A DNA stretch of 64,000 nucleotides. Source: Bradyrhizobium agreste (GTDB lineage: Bacteria > Pseudomonadota > Alphaproteobacteria > Rhizobiales > Xanthobacteraceae). The translations under genes and the position numbers were made by a program. The notes beneath the pieces are model-generated. The model saw only the letters and a list, made by a program, of their open reading frames with translations. It made no database searches and was not told the DNA's origin. The stretch is from contig NZ_JACCHP010000007.1 in NCBI RefSeq assembly GCF_016031625.1, positions 62,001-126,000 on the forward strand. The letters run 5' to 3'. Shown here piece by piece: positions 34,039 through 44,139 of this stretch; the first letter of the stretch is position 1, and each line of letters opens with the position of its first letter.

Positions 34039-34518
34039 TCAACGGCCCGGACGGAGTTCCAGACTCTCGAGGCCCGCAGCGACGTTGAGGCCGACCTGGC
34101 CCTGCACGCTGAGCGGCTGGAGCGCGATCGAATTGTTGGAGCCGCCGACCAGCACGTTGCCGCCGAGGCCGACGCCGATCGAGGCGCTGCCCTGCGCGCC
34201 GGCGTAATTGCCGGCGAGGTCGCCGGGGCCGAGCCGGTCGACCGGCGCGAACACGCCCCAGGCCAAAGCCGTCTCCTGGGTGATACCGATGTCGAGGCCG
34301 ACCTTGCGGATGGTCGCGACATAGCGGTCGTCGGGCAAGCCGTCGGCGCGCAACACGCAGCCGAGATGGGTCACCGACCCCACGATGAAGCCGACGCTGG
34401 CGCCGCCGCGGCATTCGAGCACGCCGACCCGCGCCATCCGCTGCTGCGCGCCAGCGTTCACGACGGAGGCAATGAGGCCGGCAGCGGCGAGGCCGGCGAA
34501 GAGGAACGAACGGCGCAT
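34039..34518 (-). CDS. DUF992 domain exported protein
   Basis: 159 aa, ATG at 34518 after GGGAGAT. Signal peptide residues 1-24 (FLFAGLAAAGLIASVVNAGA). The mature part fits DUF992: one Cys pair (ECRGG near residue 37 and GCVLRADG near 54), a DIGITQETALAWGVFAP segment, Gly-rich turns (GNYAGAQGSASIGVGLGGN) and a final SVQGQVGLNVAAGLESLELR strand pair. Family known in Rhizobiales, function not known. Flanked on both sides by family A repeats. Confidence 0.85.
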   Translation of the reverse strand: MRRSFLFAGLAAAGLIASVVNAGAQQRMARVGVLECRGGASVGFIVGSVTHLGCVLRADGLPDDRYVATIRKVGLDIGITQETALAWGVFAPVDRLGPGDLAGNYAGAQGSASIGVGLGGNVLVGGSNNSIALQPLSVQGQVGLNVAAGLESLELRPGR

Positions 34519-34647
34519 GAAATATCTCCCGCGATGATGTGATGCGAGCAGAGAGAGCGCCCCACCCGTGTTGCGCGTCTATGCCACAAGAGCCGCGGCC
34601 GTGCCAGATCGCACGCGTTTAGAATCGAACTTGCGGAGAGAGGCCCC

Positions 34648-34806
34648 TCACCCCACCCTCTCCCCGTAAGAACGGGGCGAGGGAGCGAGAGAGCGAGGCG
34701 TCCCTCACGATGCAAACGAGCGACCGTCAGGCGCTACTTGAACCTCTCCCCGCACTTCCGCGGGGAGAGGTCGGATCACATCGCAGATGTGATCCGGGTG
34801 AGGGGC
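34648..34806. repeat. Palindromic repeat, family A
   Basis: Left CCCTCACCCCACCCTCTCCC with GTAAGAACGGGGCGAGGGAG, right CCTCTCCCCGCACTTCCGCG followed by GGGAGAGGTCGGATCACATC and ending CCGGGTGAGGGGC. Confidence 0.8.
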
Positions 34807-34864
34807 CGGGCACAACGCCGACCGGAAACAAAGTCCGTCCGACTGCGCTTATAGAAACACCAAC

Positions 34865-34891
34865 AAAAAAGGCCCGCCGAAGCGGGCCTTT
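34865..34891 (-). terminator. Intrinsic terminator of aspartate aminotransferase
   Basis: Minus strand AAAGGCCCGC-TTCG-GCGGGCCTTTTTT, a ten-bp stem and T run, 22 bases past the stop. Confidence 0.9.
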
Positions 34892-34912
34892 GCAATTCGC
34901 ACTGTCTTCGGC

Positions 34913-36710
<1,798 letters not shown>

Positions 36711-37361
36711 ATGTACAAACTCTATTCGATGCAACGCTCGGGCAACAGCTACAAGGTCCGCCTTGCGCTGGCGCTGCTCAACCTGCCTTACGAAGCGGTG
36801 GAGGTGGACATTCTGCGCGGCGAGAGCCGCACGCCGGATTTCCTCGCGAAGAACCCGTCGGGGCAGGTGCCGCTGCTCGAGGTCGGCGAGGACCGCTATC
36901 TCGCCGAATCCAATGCCATCCTGTGGTACGTCGCCGTCGGCACGCCGCTCGCGCCGGAAAACCGCATCGACCGCGCCGAGGCACTGCAATGGATGTTCTT
37001 CGAGCAGCACGCGCTCGAGCCGAACATCGGTGCAGCCTATTTCTGGCTGTCGCTGGTCAAGGGCGGCCGCGACCTGCAGACCCATTCGCTGGAGGACTGG
37101 ATGGAGCGCGGCTATGGCGCGCTCCAGGTGATGGAGAACCACCTCAAGACCAATGCCTATTTCGCCGCGCGCCAGCTCACGGTCGCCGACATCGCGCTGT
37201 ACGGCTACACCCACCTCGCCGAACGCTGCGATTTCGACCTCCAGGCCTTCCCGGCGATCCGGGACTGGCTGAAGCGCGTCGAAGCCACGCCCGGCTTCGT
37301 CACGATGGATTGGCGCCCCGCCGACATCGACGACCCCGCCAGCATCGCCGCGAGCGCCTGA
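36711..37361 (+). CDS. Glutathione S-transferase family protein
   Basis: 216 aa from ATG at 36711. The thioredoxin-like N-domain starts MYKLYSMQRSGNSYKVRLAL, with SGNSYK at the active-site helix, then QVPLLEVG and ESNAILWYVA for glutathione binding. The C-domain has the usual helices with LTVADIALYGYTHLAERCDF. It resembles the beta/theta-like bacterial class. Upstream reading in the same frame to 36573 is not part of the gene. A relative is at 43419. Substrate unknown. Confidence 0.88.
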   Translation: MYKLYSMQRSGNSYKVRLALALLNLPYEAVEVDILRGESRTPDFLAKNPSGQVPLLEVGEDRYLAESNAILWYVAVGTPLAPENRIDRAEALQWMFFEQHALEPNIGAAYFWLSLVKGGRDLQTHSLEDWMERGYGALQVMENHLKTNAYFAARQLTVADIALYGYTHLAERCDFDLQAFPAIRDWLKRVEATPGFVTMDWRPADIDDPASIAASA

Positions 37362-37515
37362 CGGCGTGTCCCGCTCCGGCGAATAGCGGGCATAAGGCTA
37401 TCTTTGCCGCAATCCCGCCACTTTCGGCGCGGTCGCCGCCGCAATGTTGCCGGTTGAAACTGGGAAATTCTGGAAAGTCGCGGGTGATTCGCTCGCGTGT
37501 TGAAGGATTTAGACC

Positions 37516-37692
37516 ATGATGCGGGCGTCCGGCACAGCGGGGTTTCAGAGCCCATCCGCTACCGTCGCGTCTTCCCGGCTCACCCATGCTGTCGCGGCCT
37601 CGCTCGCCGTCGCCGCGCTCTCGCTGTGCCTGATCGTCACCCTGACGGTGCTGTCGACCAAGGCGACCATGGCGATGGGCCTGCCGGTCTGA
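37516..37692 (+). CDS. Small membrane protein, 58 aa
   Basis: ATGATG at 37516 after GAAGGA. The first 25 residues are polar (Ser/Thr/Pro-rich), then HAVAASLAVAALSLCLIVTL spans the membrane once. A second micro-gene follows 73 bases later, with a similar layout. Function unknown; coding call rests on ribosome-binding site, hydrophobic pattern and neighbour. Confidence 0.5.
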   Translation: MMRASGTAGFQSPSATVASSRLTHAVAASLAVAALSLCLIVTLTVLSTKATMAMGLPV

Positions 37693-37765
37693 TTCCCGTT
37701 TCATCCTGGACCAGCCTTCAGGGCGCCGTGCGGCCCGCGCCGACCGGCATCGCGACAGGACGTCG

Positions 37766-37924
37766 ATGAAATCACCTGTGGTAGTCGTTGCGATCACCCT
37801 GACTGCGGCCATCCTGGTCGCGGCCTCGCTGTTGATCATCGTCGGCACGCGCAAGGGCGCGGGCACCTCGACGCTGAATGCGCCGACGCTGCAGCAGCGC
37901 GTCAAGCACGCGCACATGGTCTAA
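37766..37924 (+). CDS. Small membrane protein, 52 aa
   Basis: ATG at 37766 after ACAGGA. Residues 3-28 are a hydrophobic signal or anchor (VVVVAITLTAAILVAASLLI), followed by a short basic polar tail (TLQQRVKHAHMV). Forms a tandem with the gene at 37516. Function unknown. Confidence 0.5.
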   Translation: MKSPVVVVAITLTAAILVAASLLIIVGTRKGAGTSTLNAPTLQQRVKHAHMV

Positions 37925-38051
37925 AATCATCCGAAAGCCTTACGCTTGCGCGCAAGCGCGCCTTAAGCACGCTGCACGAAATCGCATCGCCGCCACGCAA
38001 CAATCGTCAGTGTTGCGCCCTTACCTCGTTCGGGAGGAGCGAGACAGGTCC

Positions 38052-38864
38052 ATGCGGTTTGGATGGCGTGTGATCTCCGGTCCGGCGCTGATGGCAGCGG
38101 CCCTGCTGCTGGCGATGCTGCTCGATCGCTTCGTCCCCGCGCCCTCGCCCGCCCCGCTGTTCGTCGGCATCGTGGCTCTCGCCGGCGCGCTCGCAGGTCT
38201 CGCCTCCGCCGTGACGACCGCGATCGTCGCGGTGATTGGCGCGGCACTGTTCTTCCTCAATCGCGACGGCGTTTCCGGCCACGGCGCCACCGATCTGGTG
38301 CAGCTCGGGCTTCTGGCTGTCACCGCTTTCGGCACCGCCGGCATCACCGGGCTGATGCGCGAGCGGCTGCTCGGCAGCTTCGCGGCCGAGCGCCGCAGCC
38401 ACACCATCGCCGCACGGCTGTCGGCCGCGCTCGACCAGGTCGATATCGGCATCGTGCTGCTGGATGCCGAAACCCGGGCCGAATTCATCAACCGCGCGTT
38501 CCGCGACTATTTTGCGGTGCCGGACGAGATCGCTGACGCGAGGCCCCCCTTCATCGCGCTGATGTATCACGGCCGCGACACCGGCGCATTCGAGCTGCCC
38601 GAGGACGAGCTCGGCACCTTCATCGCCCAGCGCATGGAGATGGTGCGGGTCGGCGATGCCACGCCGATCAACATCAAGCTGCGCAACGGCGAGGTGCTGC
38701 GCTTCGTCTGCACCGCACTACCCGACGGCGGGCGGATGCTGAGCTACACCCCGGTGACCGACCTGGTGCGCCACACCGATGCGCCGGCGAGCGCCGACTA
38801 TTACCGCTCGCTGCGCGATCCCGCGAACCGCAAGCTGATCCGGTCCTTGCGCGTTGCAGAGTAG
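38052..38864 (+). CDS. Membrane PAS-domain protein without output domain
   Basis: 270 aa from ATG at 38052. Residues 7-120 hold four hydrophobic helices (PALMAAALLLAMLLD, LFVGIVALAGALAGLASAVT and two more), reminiscent of the DUF4118/KdpD sensor membrane unit. Residues 130-235 are a PAS-like domain (LDQVDIGIVLLDAETRAEFI) followed by an intact YTPVTD-type strand. No kinase, cyclase or effector domain follows; the stop is at 38864. Either a stand-alone sensor acting through partners, or a remnant of a longer kinase. Downstream is a family A repeat. Confidence 0.75.
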   Translation: MRFGWRVISGPALMAAALLLAMLLDRFVPAPSPAPLFVGIVALAGALAGLASAVTTAIVAVIGAALFFLNRDGVSGHGATDLVQLGLLAVTAFGTAGITGLMRERLLGSFAAERRSHTIAARLSAALDQVDIGIVLLDAETRAEFINRAFRDYFAVPDEIADARPPFIALMYHGRDTGAFELPEDELGTFIAQRMEMVRVGDATPINIKLRNGEVLRFVCTALPDGGRMLSYTPVTDLVRHTDAPASADYYRSLRDPANRKLIRSLRVAE

Positions 38865-38902
38865 AGCGTGTTGAATTCAAGCTCCGCTGGTTGCTTGAGG
38901 TT

Positions 38903-39035
38903 CACCTCTCCCCAGCGGGGAGAGGTCGGATTGCGCAGCAATCCGGGTGAGGGGCCGCGTCAATCGGTGAGAGCGTAACTCCTCACCCGGATCGCATCTT
39001 GCGATGCGACCCGACCTCTCCCTACGGGAGAGGTG
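38903..39035. repeat. Palindromic repeat, family A
   Basis: Starts CACCTCTCCCCAGCGGGGAG, ends GGGAGAGGTG; strongly similar to the copy at 33865, with GGATTGCGCAGCAATCC in the left half. Confidence 0.9.
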
Positions 39036-39143
39036 ATCCGAATTCTGAGCCGGCACCGACTCAACCAATCCTCATCTTGACGCGATTGATTGCCTCGCCC
39101 TTCATCACGTATGAAGGATACTTCATCGATCGCGGAAATTCTC

Positions 39144-39599
39144 ATGTCGCTCATCATTCGCGCCGTCACCAGGCTGGATTACGATCAATGGCTGCCGCTG
39201 TGGGACGGCTACAACGCCTTTTACGGCCGCTCCGGTCCGACCGCGCTCGCGCCCGAGATCACGCGAATGACGTGGCAGCGCTTCTTCGATGCCTATGAGC
39301 CGATGCATGCGCTGGTCGCCGAAAGCGATGGCCGCCTGCTCGGGCTGACGCATTATCTGTTCCATCGCAGCACCACCGCGATCGAGCCGTCCTGCTATCT
39401 GCAGGACCTGTTCACATCAGAGGCCGCGCGCGGCAAGGGCGTCGGCTCGGCACTGATCCATGGCGTCTACGAACGGGCGAAGCTGGCGGGATCGCCGCGC
39501 GTCTACTGGCAGACGCACGAGACCAATGTCACGGCGCAGCGCCTGTACGACAAGGTCGCGGAGCGCTCCGGCTTCATCGTTTATCGCAAGATCTTCTGA
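39144..39599 (+). CDS. GNAT family N-acetyltransferase
   Basis: 151 aa from ATG at 39144 (ATG at 39111 is an alternative). The acetyl-CoA loop EAARGKGVGSALIHGVYERA is near residue 95, and the flanking strands LVAESDGRLLGLTHYLF and PRVYWQTHETN fit the family. The C-terminal half has ...NVTAQRLYDKVAERSGFIVY, also standard. No neighbour suggests a substrate. A strong terminator with a 7-T run lies 105-150 bases downstream. Confidence 0.88.
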   Translation: MSLIIRAVTRLDYDQWLPLWDGYNAFYGRSGPTALAPEITRMTWQRFFDAYEPMHALVAESDGRLLGLTHYLFHRSTTAIEPSCYLQDLFTSEAARGKGVGSALIHGVYERAKLAGSPRVYWQTHETNVTAQRLYDKVAERSGFIVYRKIF

Positions 39600-39705
39600 G
39601 TCGGAGGGCTGTGGATAACTCCGCCTGTCACCCGCGCGTAACACAGCAAGGCTACGCTGCCCCTGCGTCTGGTCAGGCCCCCGTCACCGATCATGCGCCC
39701 CAAGC

Positions 39706-39755
39706 GGTCCCCGTCAGTCGCCGCGTCTGACAGGGGCCGCATTTTTTTGCTGGCC
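39706..39755 (+). terminator. Strong intrinsic terminator, possibly of a small RNA
   Basis: GCGGTCCCCGTCAG pairs with CTGACAGGGGCCGC (two mismatches), then ATTTTTTT. The 100 bases between the acetyltransferase stop and this hairpin are non-coding and rich in short inverted segments, so this may end a small RNA instead of the gene transcript. Confidence 0.6.
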
Positions 39756-39758
39756 GCG

Positions 39759-40082
39759 CTACTTGGCGCCGCGCGCCACGGTCTGCATCACTTCGAAGCC
39801 CTCAAACTGAGGATGGCCGAGATAAAGCGGCTTGTTGTCGCCGGCCTTGTGATGCGCTGCGCGAAACGCTTCCGACTTGGTCCAGGCCTCGAACACCGCA
39901 TAATTCGCCCATACGGTGTGCGAGGCGTACAGCGTGTGGTCCTCGGCTTCCGGGCCGCGCAGCAGATGAAACTCGATGAAGCCCGGCACCTTGTCGAGAT
40001 GGGTATCGCGCGTGAGCCAGACCTGCTCGAAGGCAGCCTCGGAGCCCTTGGCGACGCGGAAGCGGTTCATGGCGATGTACAT
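39759..40082 (-). CDS. IsdG-like haem-degrading monooxygenase (ABM fold)
   Basis: 107 aa, ATG at 40082, AGGAG upstream. The fold is a small antibiotic biosynthesis monooxygenase-like ferredoxin type. The IsdG catalytic triad is aligned by position: Asn6 (AMNRF), Trp67 (FEAWTKS) and His77 (AFRAAHH). IsdG and its Bradyrhizobium relatives HmuQ/HmuD open haem to release iron. No haem receptor or hmu transport gene is adjacent, so this would be a detached member of that system. Function is a strong inference from the three residues. Confidence 0.72.
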   Translation of the reverse strand: MYIAMNRFRVAKGSEAAFEQVWLTRDTHLDKVPGFIEFHLLRGPEAEDHTLYASHTVWANYAVFEAWTKSEAFRAAHHKAGDNKPLYLGHPQFEGFEVMQTVARGAK

Positions 40083-40116
40083 GGTGTGGTGTCTCCTGAT
40101 GCTGCGCCATTATCTC

Positions 40117-40242
40117 GTCATTCCGGGACGCGCCGCAAGGCGCGGGCCCGGAATCCATTTTGAGGCAAAACCCGTGGATGAATGGCTTCTCAGATGCGCA
40201 ATTGCGCATCATAGTTCGCGCTTTCGCGCGCCCCGGAATGAC
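40117..40242. repeat. Palindromic repeat, family R1
   Basis: GTCATTCCGGGACGCG at the left, CCCCGGAATGAC at the right. Internal TGCGCAATTGCGCATCATAG core as in 27559 and 49969. Confidence 0.9.
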
Positions 40243-40245
40243 GGC

Positions 40246-41463
40246 TTACACGACCAGCCCCTTCATCGGCCTTGCGCTTGCGCTGTCGGGAAACACCGTC
40301 TCGGCCAGCACGCGATCGGACAGGCCGAACTGGTCTTGCAGCACACCTTTGATCACCGAGCGCAGATCCGTCGTCGGCTTGAGGTCGCGGCCCTCATACA
40401 GGTTCGCGAGCTTGAGGCCCGGCCAGTCCGCGATGACGCGGCCGCCTTGCACCGCGCCGCCGGCGAGCAAGGCGACCGTGCCGGTGCCGTGATCGGTGCC
40501 GTCGGTGCCGTTGATGCGCGCGGTGCGGCCGAACTCGGTGGCGACGACCACGACGGTGTCGCGCCAGCGATTGCTTAAGCCGCTCTCGAACTCGGCGAGC
40601 GCGCCGTCGAGGCCGCCGAGCAGGAAGGCGAGGCGCCCCACAGGGCCGCCTTCATTGGCATGCGTGTCCCAGCCGTCGAAGGCGAGCGCGGCGATGCGCG
40701 GGCCGTCATCGGCCGCCATCAGCTTTGCGGCGCCGCGCGCGACCTGCCGCATCTGTGCGACGGCGTTGCCGCGCGCAGCTTTCATGTGGTCGCCGCTCGC
40801 CGCCTTGTCGAGCTGGAGGCCTTGCGACAATGCGGAGGCCAGCGCGGGATCGCGATGGCGGTAGAGTTCGACCAGGCGCATCGCGGTGTCGTCATCGGCC
40901 TGCGGCAGTGCGACCGGCGCCCAGCCGACGGTGGGCGCGCTGCCGCGCAGCACCAGCGGCGTGGTGGGGCCGACCGCAAGCCCGCTCGACACGCGCTCGC
41001 CGCGCGGCAGCGCTTCCAGCGCGCGGTTGAGCCAGCCGGATTGCACGCGGCCGGGACCGGCATAGCCGCTTTCGAGCACGTCCTGGCCGTCGAAGTGCGA
41101 GCGGTCGCGATAGGGCGTCGCCACCGCGTGGATCACCGCCGCGTGCTTGTCGCGATACATGCGCGCAAACTCCGGCATCGCCGGATGCAACGCGAAGAAC
41201 GAGTCCAGCATGATCGCGGGATGGGCACCGTCGGCCGCAAGCGCGATCGATCCGTGCAGGCCGGCATAATCGGGATCGCCGAGCGGCGCGACGGTCGAAA
41301 GACCGTCGAGCGCGCCGCGCAGGATCACCACGATCAACCGCGGATCGCGCCCGTCGGCCGCGCGGGTGAATTTCGGCAGGTAAGCCCAGGCCGCAAAGCA
41401 GGCGCCGCCGAGCAGGAGACCACGGCGCGATGTGAGAAGCCGGTTCTCGACGCAGTCGGTCAT
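40246..41463 (-). CDS. DUF1501 family protein (Tat signal)
   Basis: 405 aa. Three consecutive ATG codons; 41463 is preferred as it has the right distance to GAGGAG. Residues 12-18 are TSRRGLLLGG, a twin-arginine signal followed by a hydrophobic segment. The mature protein is an alkaline-phosphatase-superfamily-like DUF1501 enzyme: VVILRGALDGLSTVAP early, HFDGQDVLESG near residue 120 and ATEFGRTARINGTDG near 315 as metal-site regions. The upstream gene encodes DUF1800 and its stop overlaps the first ATG, so the two are coupled. This pair is common in Proteobacteria; substrate unknown. Confidence 0.88.
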   Translation of the reverse strand: MTDCVENRLLTSRRGLLLGGACFAAWAYLPKFTRAADGRDPRLIVVILRGALDGLSTVAPLGDPDYAGLHGSIALAADGAHPAIMLDSFFALHPAMPEFARMYRDKHAAVIHAVATPYRDRSHFDGQDVLESGYAGPGRVQSGWLNRALEALPRGERVSSGLAVGPTTPLVLRGSAPTVGWAPVALPQADDDTAMRLVELYRHRDPALASALSQGLQLDKAASGDHMKAARGNAVAQMRQVARGAAKLMAADDGPRIAALAFDGWDTHANEGGPVGRLAFLLGGLDGALAEFESGLSNRWRDTVVVVATEFGRTARINGTDGTDHGTGTVALLAGGAVQGGRVIADWPGLKLANLYEGRDLKPTTDLRSVIKGVLQDQFGLSDRVLAETVFPDSASARPMKGLVV

Positions 41464-41465
41464 CA

Positions 41466-43022
41466 TCATCTCCTCTGCATTTCCGGCGACATCAACAGCA
41501 GCGCCAGCGCCTGCTGCCGCGACTCCGCGCGCTCGATGGTCCGCCGCGTCTCGGCCGAGGCGGCATCGGCGGCGGCGAATTCCAGCAGGTCGAGCGGATC
41601 GATGTTGTTGCCGAGCCGCGCGCCGATCTGCGCCGCGATGTCGAGCCTGAGCTTGATGCCTTCAGGCGCGGCCCAGGCGGCGTTGGTATCAGGAAAGCCG
41701 TTGGGGCCCGGCGGCGACCACAGCGGCTGGCCGAGCAGATTGAGGTTGTTCAGATAGGCACCGGGATCCTCCGGCACGCGTGCCAGCAGCCGGCCGCTCG
41801 CAACCAGGAAATCGTATGGCGAGCGCATCTTGGTGAGCGGCGCCTTCCATGCTTCATCGGAATCGACCAGCGCCGTCGCCAGCGCCTTGAGATCGCCGTC
41901 GGTCTTGACGAAGACGTCGCGCAGGCGCGCAACGAGCGCCGGCGGAGGCTCGTCCGCGACGAAGTGACGGACGAACTTGGTTGCGATGAAATTCGCCGTC
42001 GAGGGATGCCGCGCGAGATCGGCGAGCGCGGCTTCGCCCTGTGCGAGGCCGGCCTGATCATAGGTCTTGCCGAGCAGGACCTGCGGCCCGGGCTGATGCG
42101 CATTGGCGTTGAAGACGAAGGAGCCGGGGAGCCCGAGCTGCCCTTGCCTGCCGGCAAAGGTCCAGCCGGTGATGATGCGCGCGAGCGAGGTGACGTCGCC
42201 TTGCGTGTAGCCGCCGCCGACGCCGAGCGTATGCAGCTCCATGATTTCGCGCGCGAGATTTTCGTTCAGCCCGCGCTTGCGGTTTTGCCCCGCGCGCGAG
42301 TCAGGTCCAAGCGATTGCTGGTTGTCGAGGAAGAACAGCATCGCCGGATGCTGCTCGACCGCCCTCAGCATGTCGGCGAAGCGCCCGAGCACGTGCGGCC
42401 TGATCGCCTCGCGCTCGAACGCGCCGGCCCAGATCCGCGCCAGCTCGCCCTTGCTGGCGGAGATGCAGAAATGATTGGACCAGAACACCACGAGGCGCTC
42501 GGTGAAGCCGCACTCGGCAAGCGTGGCGCGCTGCAACCGCGCCAGCGCCTCGGCGCGAAAGGTTTTCTGGATCACGTTGAGCGGCTGCGGCGCGGGCTTG
42601 GCGGCGGGCTGCGGCGCGGCCGCGTTCGGCTGCATGGTCTCGGGCTGCGGTGCGCTGCCTGCGGGCTTTGCATCGGCCATTTGGGCGGTGATCTCTGCCG
42701 CGGCATTCAGTGAGAGATTGCGGCGCAAGGGCGGCTTCTGATCGGCAGGCGCTTGTGCCGGCGCCTCGGCGGGCGCAGCGGTCTTCGCCGCCTCACGCGC
42801 CTGCTTGACCTCATCCTGATAGGCAAACACGGCCTGCCCGAGTTGCGGCGTCGATCGCAGGCCCGGCGCTTCCAGCAGCACGCCATTGGGGCGCGAAAGC
42901 TCGGCCTTCACGAAGCCGCGCGGATCGGAGCTTGCGTTGACGAGATCGCCCGATGCACCTCCGCGGGCGCCGAAGCCGAAGCGATTGAGCGCGACGAGGG
43001 CGGCTTGCGAATCGCGGGCCAT
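41466..43022 (-). CDS. DUF1800 family protein
   Basis: 518 aa, ATG at 43022. Starts RDSQAALVALNRFGFGARGG, the DUF1800 hallmark, has VFWSNHFCISASKGELARIW and NENLAREIMELHTLGVGGGY in the middle, and FIATKFVRHFVADEPP near residue 390. A Gln/Pro/Ala-rich insert (residues 90-155) holds two low-complexity stretches. Its last codons overlap the start of the DUF1501 gene (stop 41466-41468 inside ATGATGATG). Function not known, though pairing with DUF1501 suggests one exported complex. Confidence 0.88.
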   Translation of the reverse strand: MARDSQAALVALNRFGFGARGGASGDLVNASSDPRGFVKAELSRPNGVLLEAPGLRSTPQLGQAVFAYQDEVKQAREAAKTAAPAEAPAQAPADQKPPLRRNLSLNAAAEITAQMADAKPAGSAPQPETMQPNAAAPQPAAKPAPQPLNVIQKTFRAEALARLQRATLAECGFTERLVVFWSNHFCISASKGELARIWAGAFEREAIRPHVLGRFADMLRAVEQHPAMLFFLDNQQSLGPDSRAGQNRKRGLNENLAREIMELHTLGVGGGYTQGDVTSLARIITGWTFAGRQGQLGLPGSFVFNANAHQPGPQVLLGKTYDQAGLAQGEAALADLARHPSTANFIATKFVRHFVADEPPPALVARLRDVFVKTDGDLKALATALVDSDEAWKAPLTKMRSPYDFLVASGRLLARVPEDPGAYLNNLNLLGQPLWSPPGPNGFPDTNAAWAAPEGIKLRLDIAAQIGARLGNNIDPLDLLEFAAADAASAETRRTIERAESRQQALALLLMSPEMQRR

Positions 43023-43139
43023 CGATGATCTGTCCTTCGCGCGTCGGGAGGTGCTATCCTGCGACGCGGGCGGCGCGTAATATACCGCGGCGGCAGATGA
43101 ACCCGACATGAAAATGACGGCGAAGCTTCGACGTAGATC

Positions 43140-43355
43140 ATGACAAATCCGAAAGAAATGCCGGCAGCGCCGGCATTTGCGCGCCGTCTCACCTGTTCCC
43201 GTTGCGGCAGCGAATTCGGCTGCGATATCTCAGGGACCTGCTGGTGCGCGGGGGAGACGGGACGGCTGCCGATGCCGGTCGCGGGCGAGGACTGCCTGTG
43301 CCGGGAATGTTTGCGGAAAGCGGCGGCGTGTAGCCCGGATGGAGCGCAAGCGTAA
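43140..43355 (+). CDS. Cysteine-rich CWC zinc-binding protein
   Basis: 71 aa. The layout is LTCSRCGSEFGCD, then TCWCAGETGRLP, then CLCRECLRKA, the cysteine pairs of the CWC family (C-x2-C...C-W-C...C-L-C-x2-C), a small Zn-binding fold. No Shine-Dalgarno is clear, but the spacing of motifs supports the frame. The last 11 codons and the stop are supplied by the family F repeat (GTAGCCCGGATGGAG starts at 43330), so the C-terminus has been extended or replaced by repeat DNA. Divergent from the DUF1800 gene. Confidence 0.75.
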   Translation: MTNPKEMPAAPAFARRLTCSRCGSEFGCDISGTCWCAGETGRLPMPVAGEDCLCRECLRKAAACSPDGAQA

Positions 43356-43423
43356 TCCGGGAATCATTCCGCGCACGCAAATCCCGGATTGCGCTGCGCT
43401 CCATCCGGGCTACGAAGATCACA
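43330..43423. repeat. Palindromic repeat, family F (GTAGCCCGGATGGAGCGC)
   Basis: Arms GTAGCCCGGATGGAGCGCAA and its complement at the right, GCTCCATCCGGGCTAC, plus an inner ATCCGGGA / TCCCGGAT. A very typical Bradyrhizobium repeat; only one full copy here. Confidence 0.85.
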
Positions 43424-44117
43424 CCTCATGCCCCGGCGACTTCCGCGCCATGCCGTCGAACGCATCCAGCAGCTTTTCGCGCCAGGCATAGACCGGATCA
43501 TCCGCTTCGAGCAGCTTGAACGGGCTGACCACACGCGCCCATTGGAAGCCGCCGAACGCGATATAGTCGGCGTAGTTCGGCGCATCCCCGCCGATGAAGG
43601 GCTGCGTCTTGAATGTCTGACGCATCACCTCCAGCGACTTGCGGAAGGCGATGACGCCGGCATCGCGGCTTGCCATGATCTCCTCGAGAGTCTTGCCGCC
43701 GAAGCGCGCCTCGCGCGACTTGCGGAAATAGGCGGCATCGACCTCATTCAGATTCTTCGGGATATCGGCGATGATGAGCGGAAAGATGCCGCCGACGATG
43801 GCGATGTCGCCCCACGCATTGATCATGCGCGCCATGGCACGGCCGCCCGCGCCGCCGAACAGCGACGGGCGATCCGGAAAATGGTCCTCGAGATAGTTCG
43901 CGATGGTCCAGGAATCGACGACGGGCTTGTCGTGATGCAGCAGCACGGGAACCTTCTCCGAGCCGTGCGGGGCAAGCGCGCTCTTCTCCGTGAAGCGCCA
44001 GGGTAGCGACTCCGCCGTCAGCCCCTTGTGCGCCAGCGCCATCCGCGTGCGCCAGCAATACGGGCTGAACGGGCGCGCGGAATCGGTGCCGACGAGTTCG
44101 AAGAGTTTGAGTGACAT
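43419..44117 (-). CDS. Glutathione S-transferase family protein
   Basis: 232 aa, ATG at 44117 after GGAGGCG. The N-domain starts SLKLFELVGTD and includes SPYCWRTRMALAHKGL with Cys at the active site, KVPVLLHHDKPVVDSWTIAN for glutathione binding and a helical C-domain (GNxxDYIAFGGFQWARVVSP near 185). Closest in shape to the class that includes beta-etherase-like enzymes. Its stop touches the family F repeat (the coding end and repeat end are within 5 bases). Confidence 0.86.
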   Translation of the reverse strand: MSLKLFELVGTDSARPFSPYCWRTRMALAHKGLTAESLPWRFTEKSALAPHGSEKVPVLLHHDKPVVDSWTIANYLEDHFPDRPSLFGGAGGRAMARMINAWGDIAIVGGIFPLIIADIPKNLNEVDAAYFRKSREARFGGKTLEEIMASRDAGVIAFRKSLEVMRQTFKTQPFIGGDAPNYADYIAFGGFQWARVVSPFKLLEADDPVYAWREKLLDAFDGMARKSPGHEV

Positions 44118-44139
44118 GAAAGGCGCCTCCACTGGCTCT

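Larger units (their letters stand above)
34519..34912. other. Intergenic region with repeats and terminator
   Basis: Holds DUF992 leader, family A arms at 34648-34693 and 34741-34806 and the aspartate aminotransferase terminator at 34865-34891. No gene supported. Confidence 0.6.
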
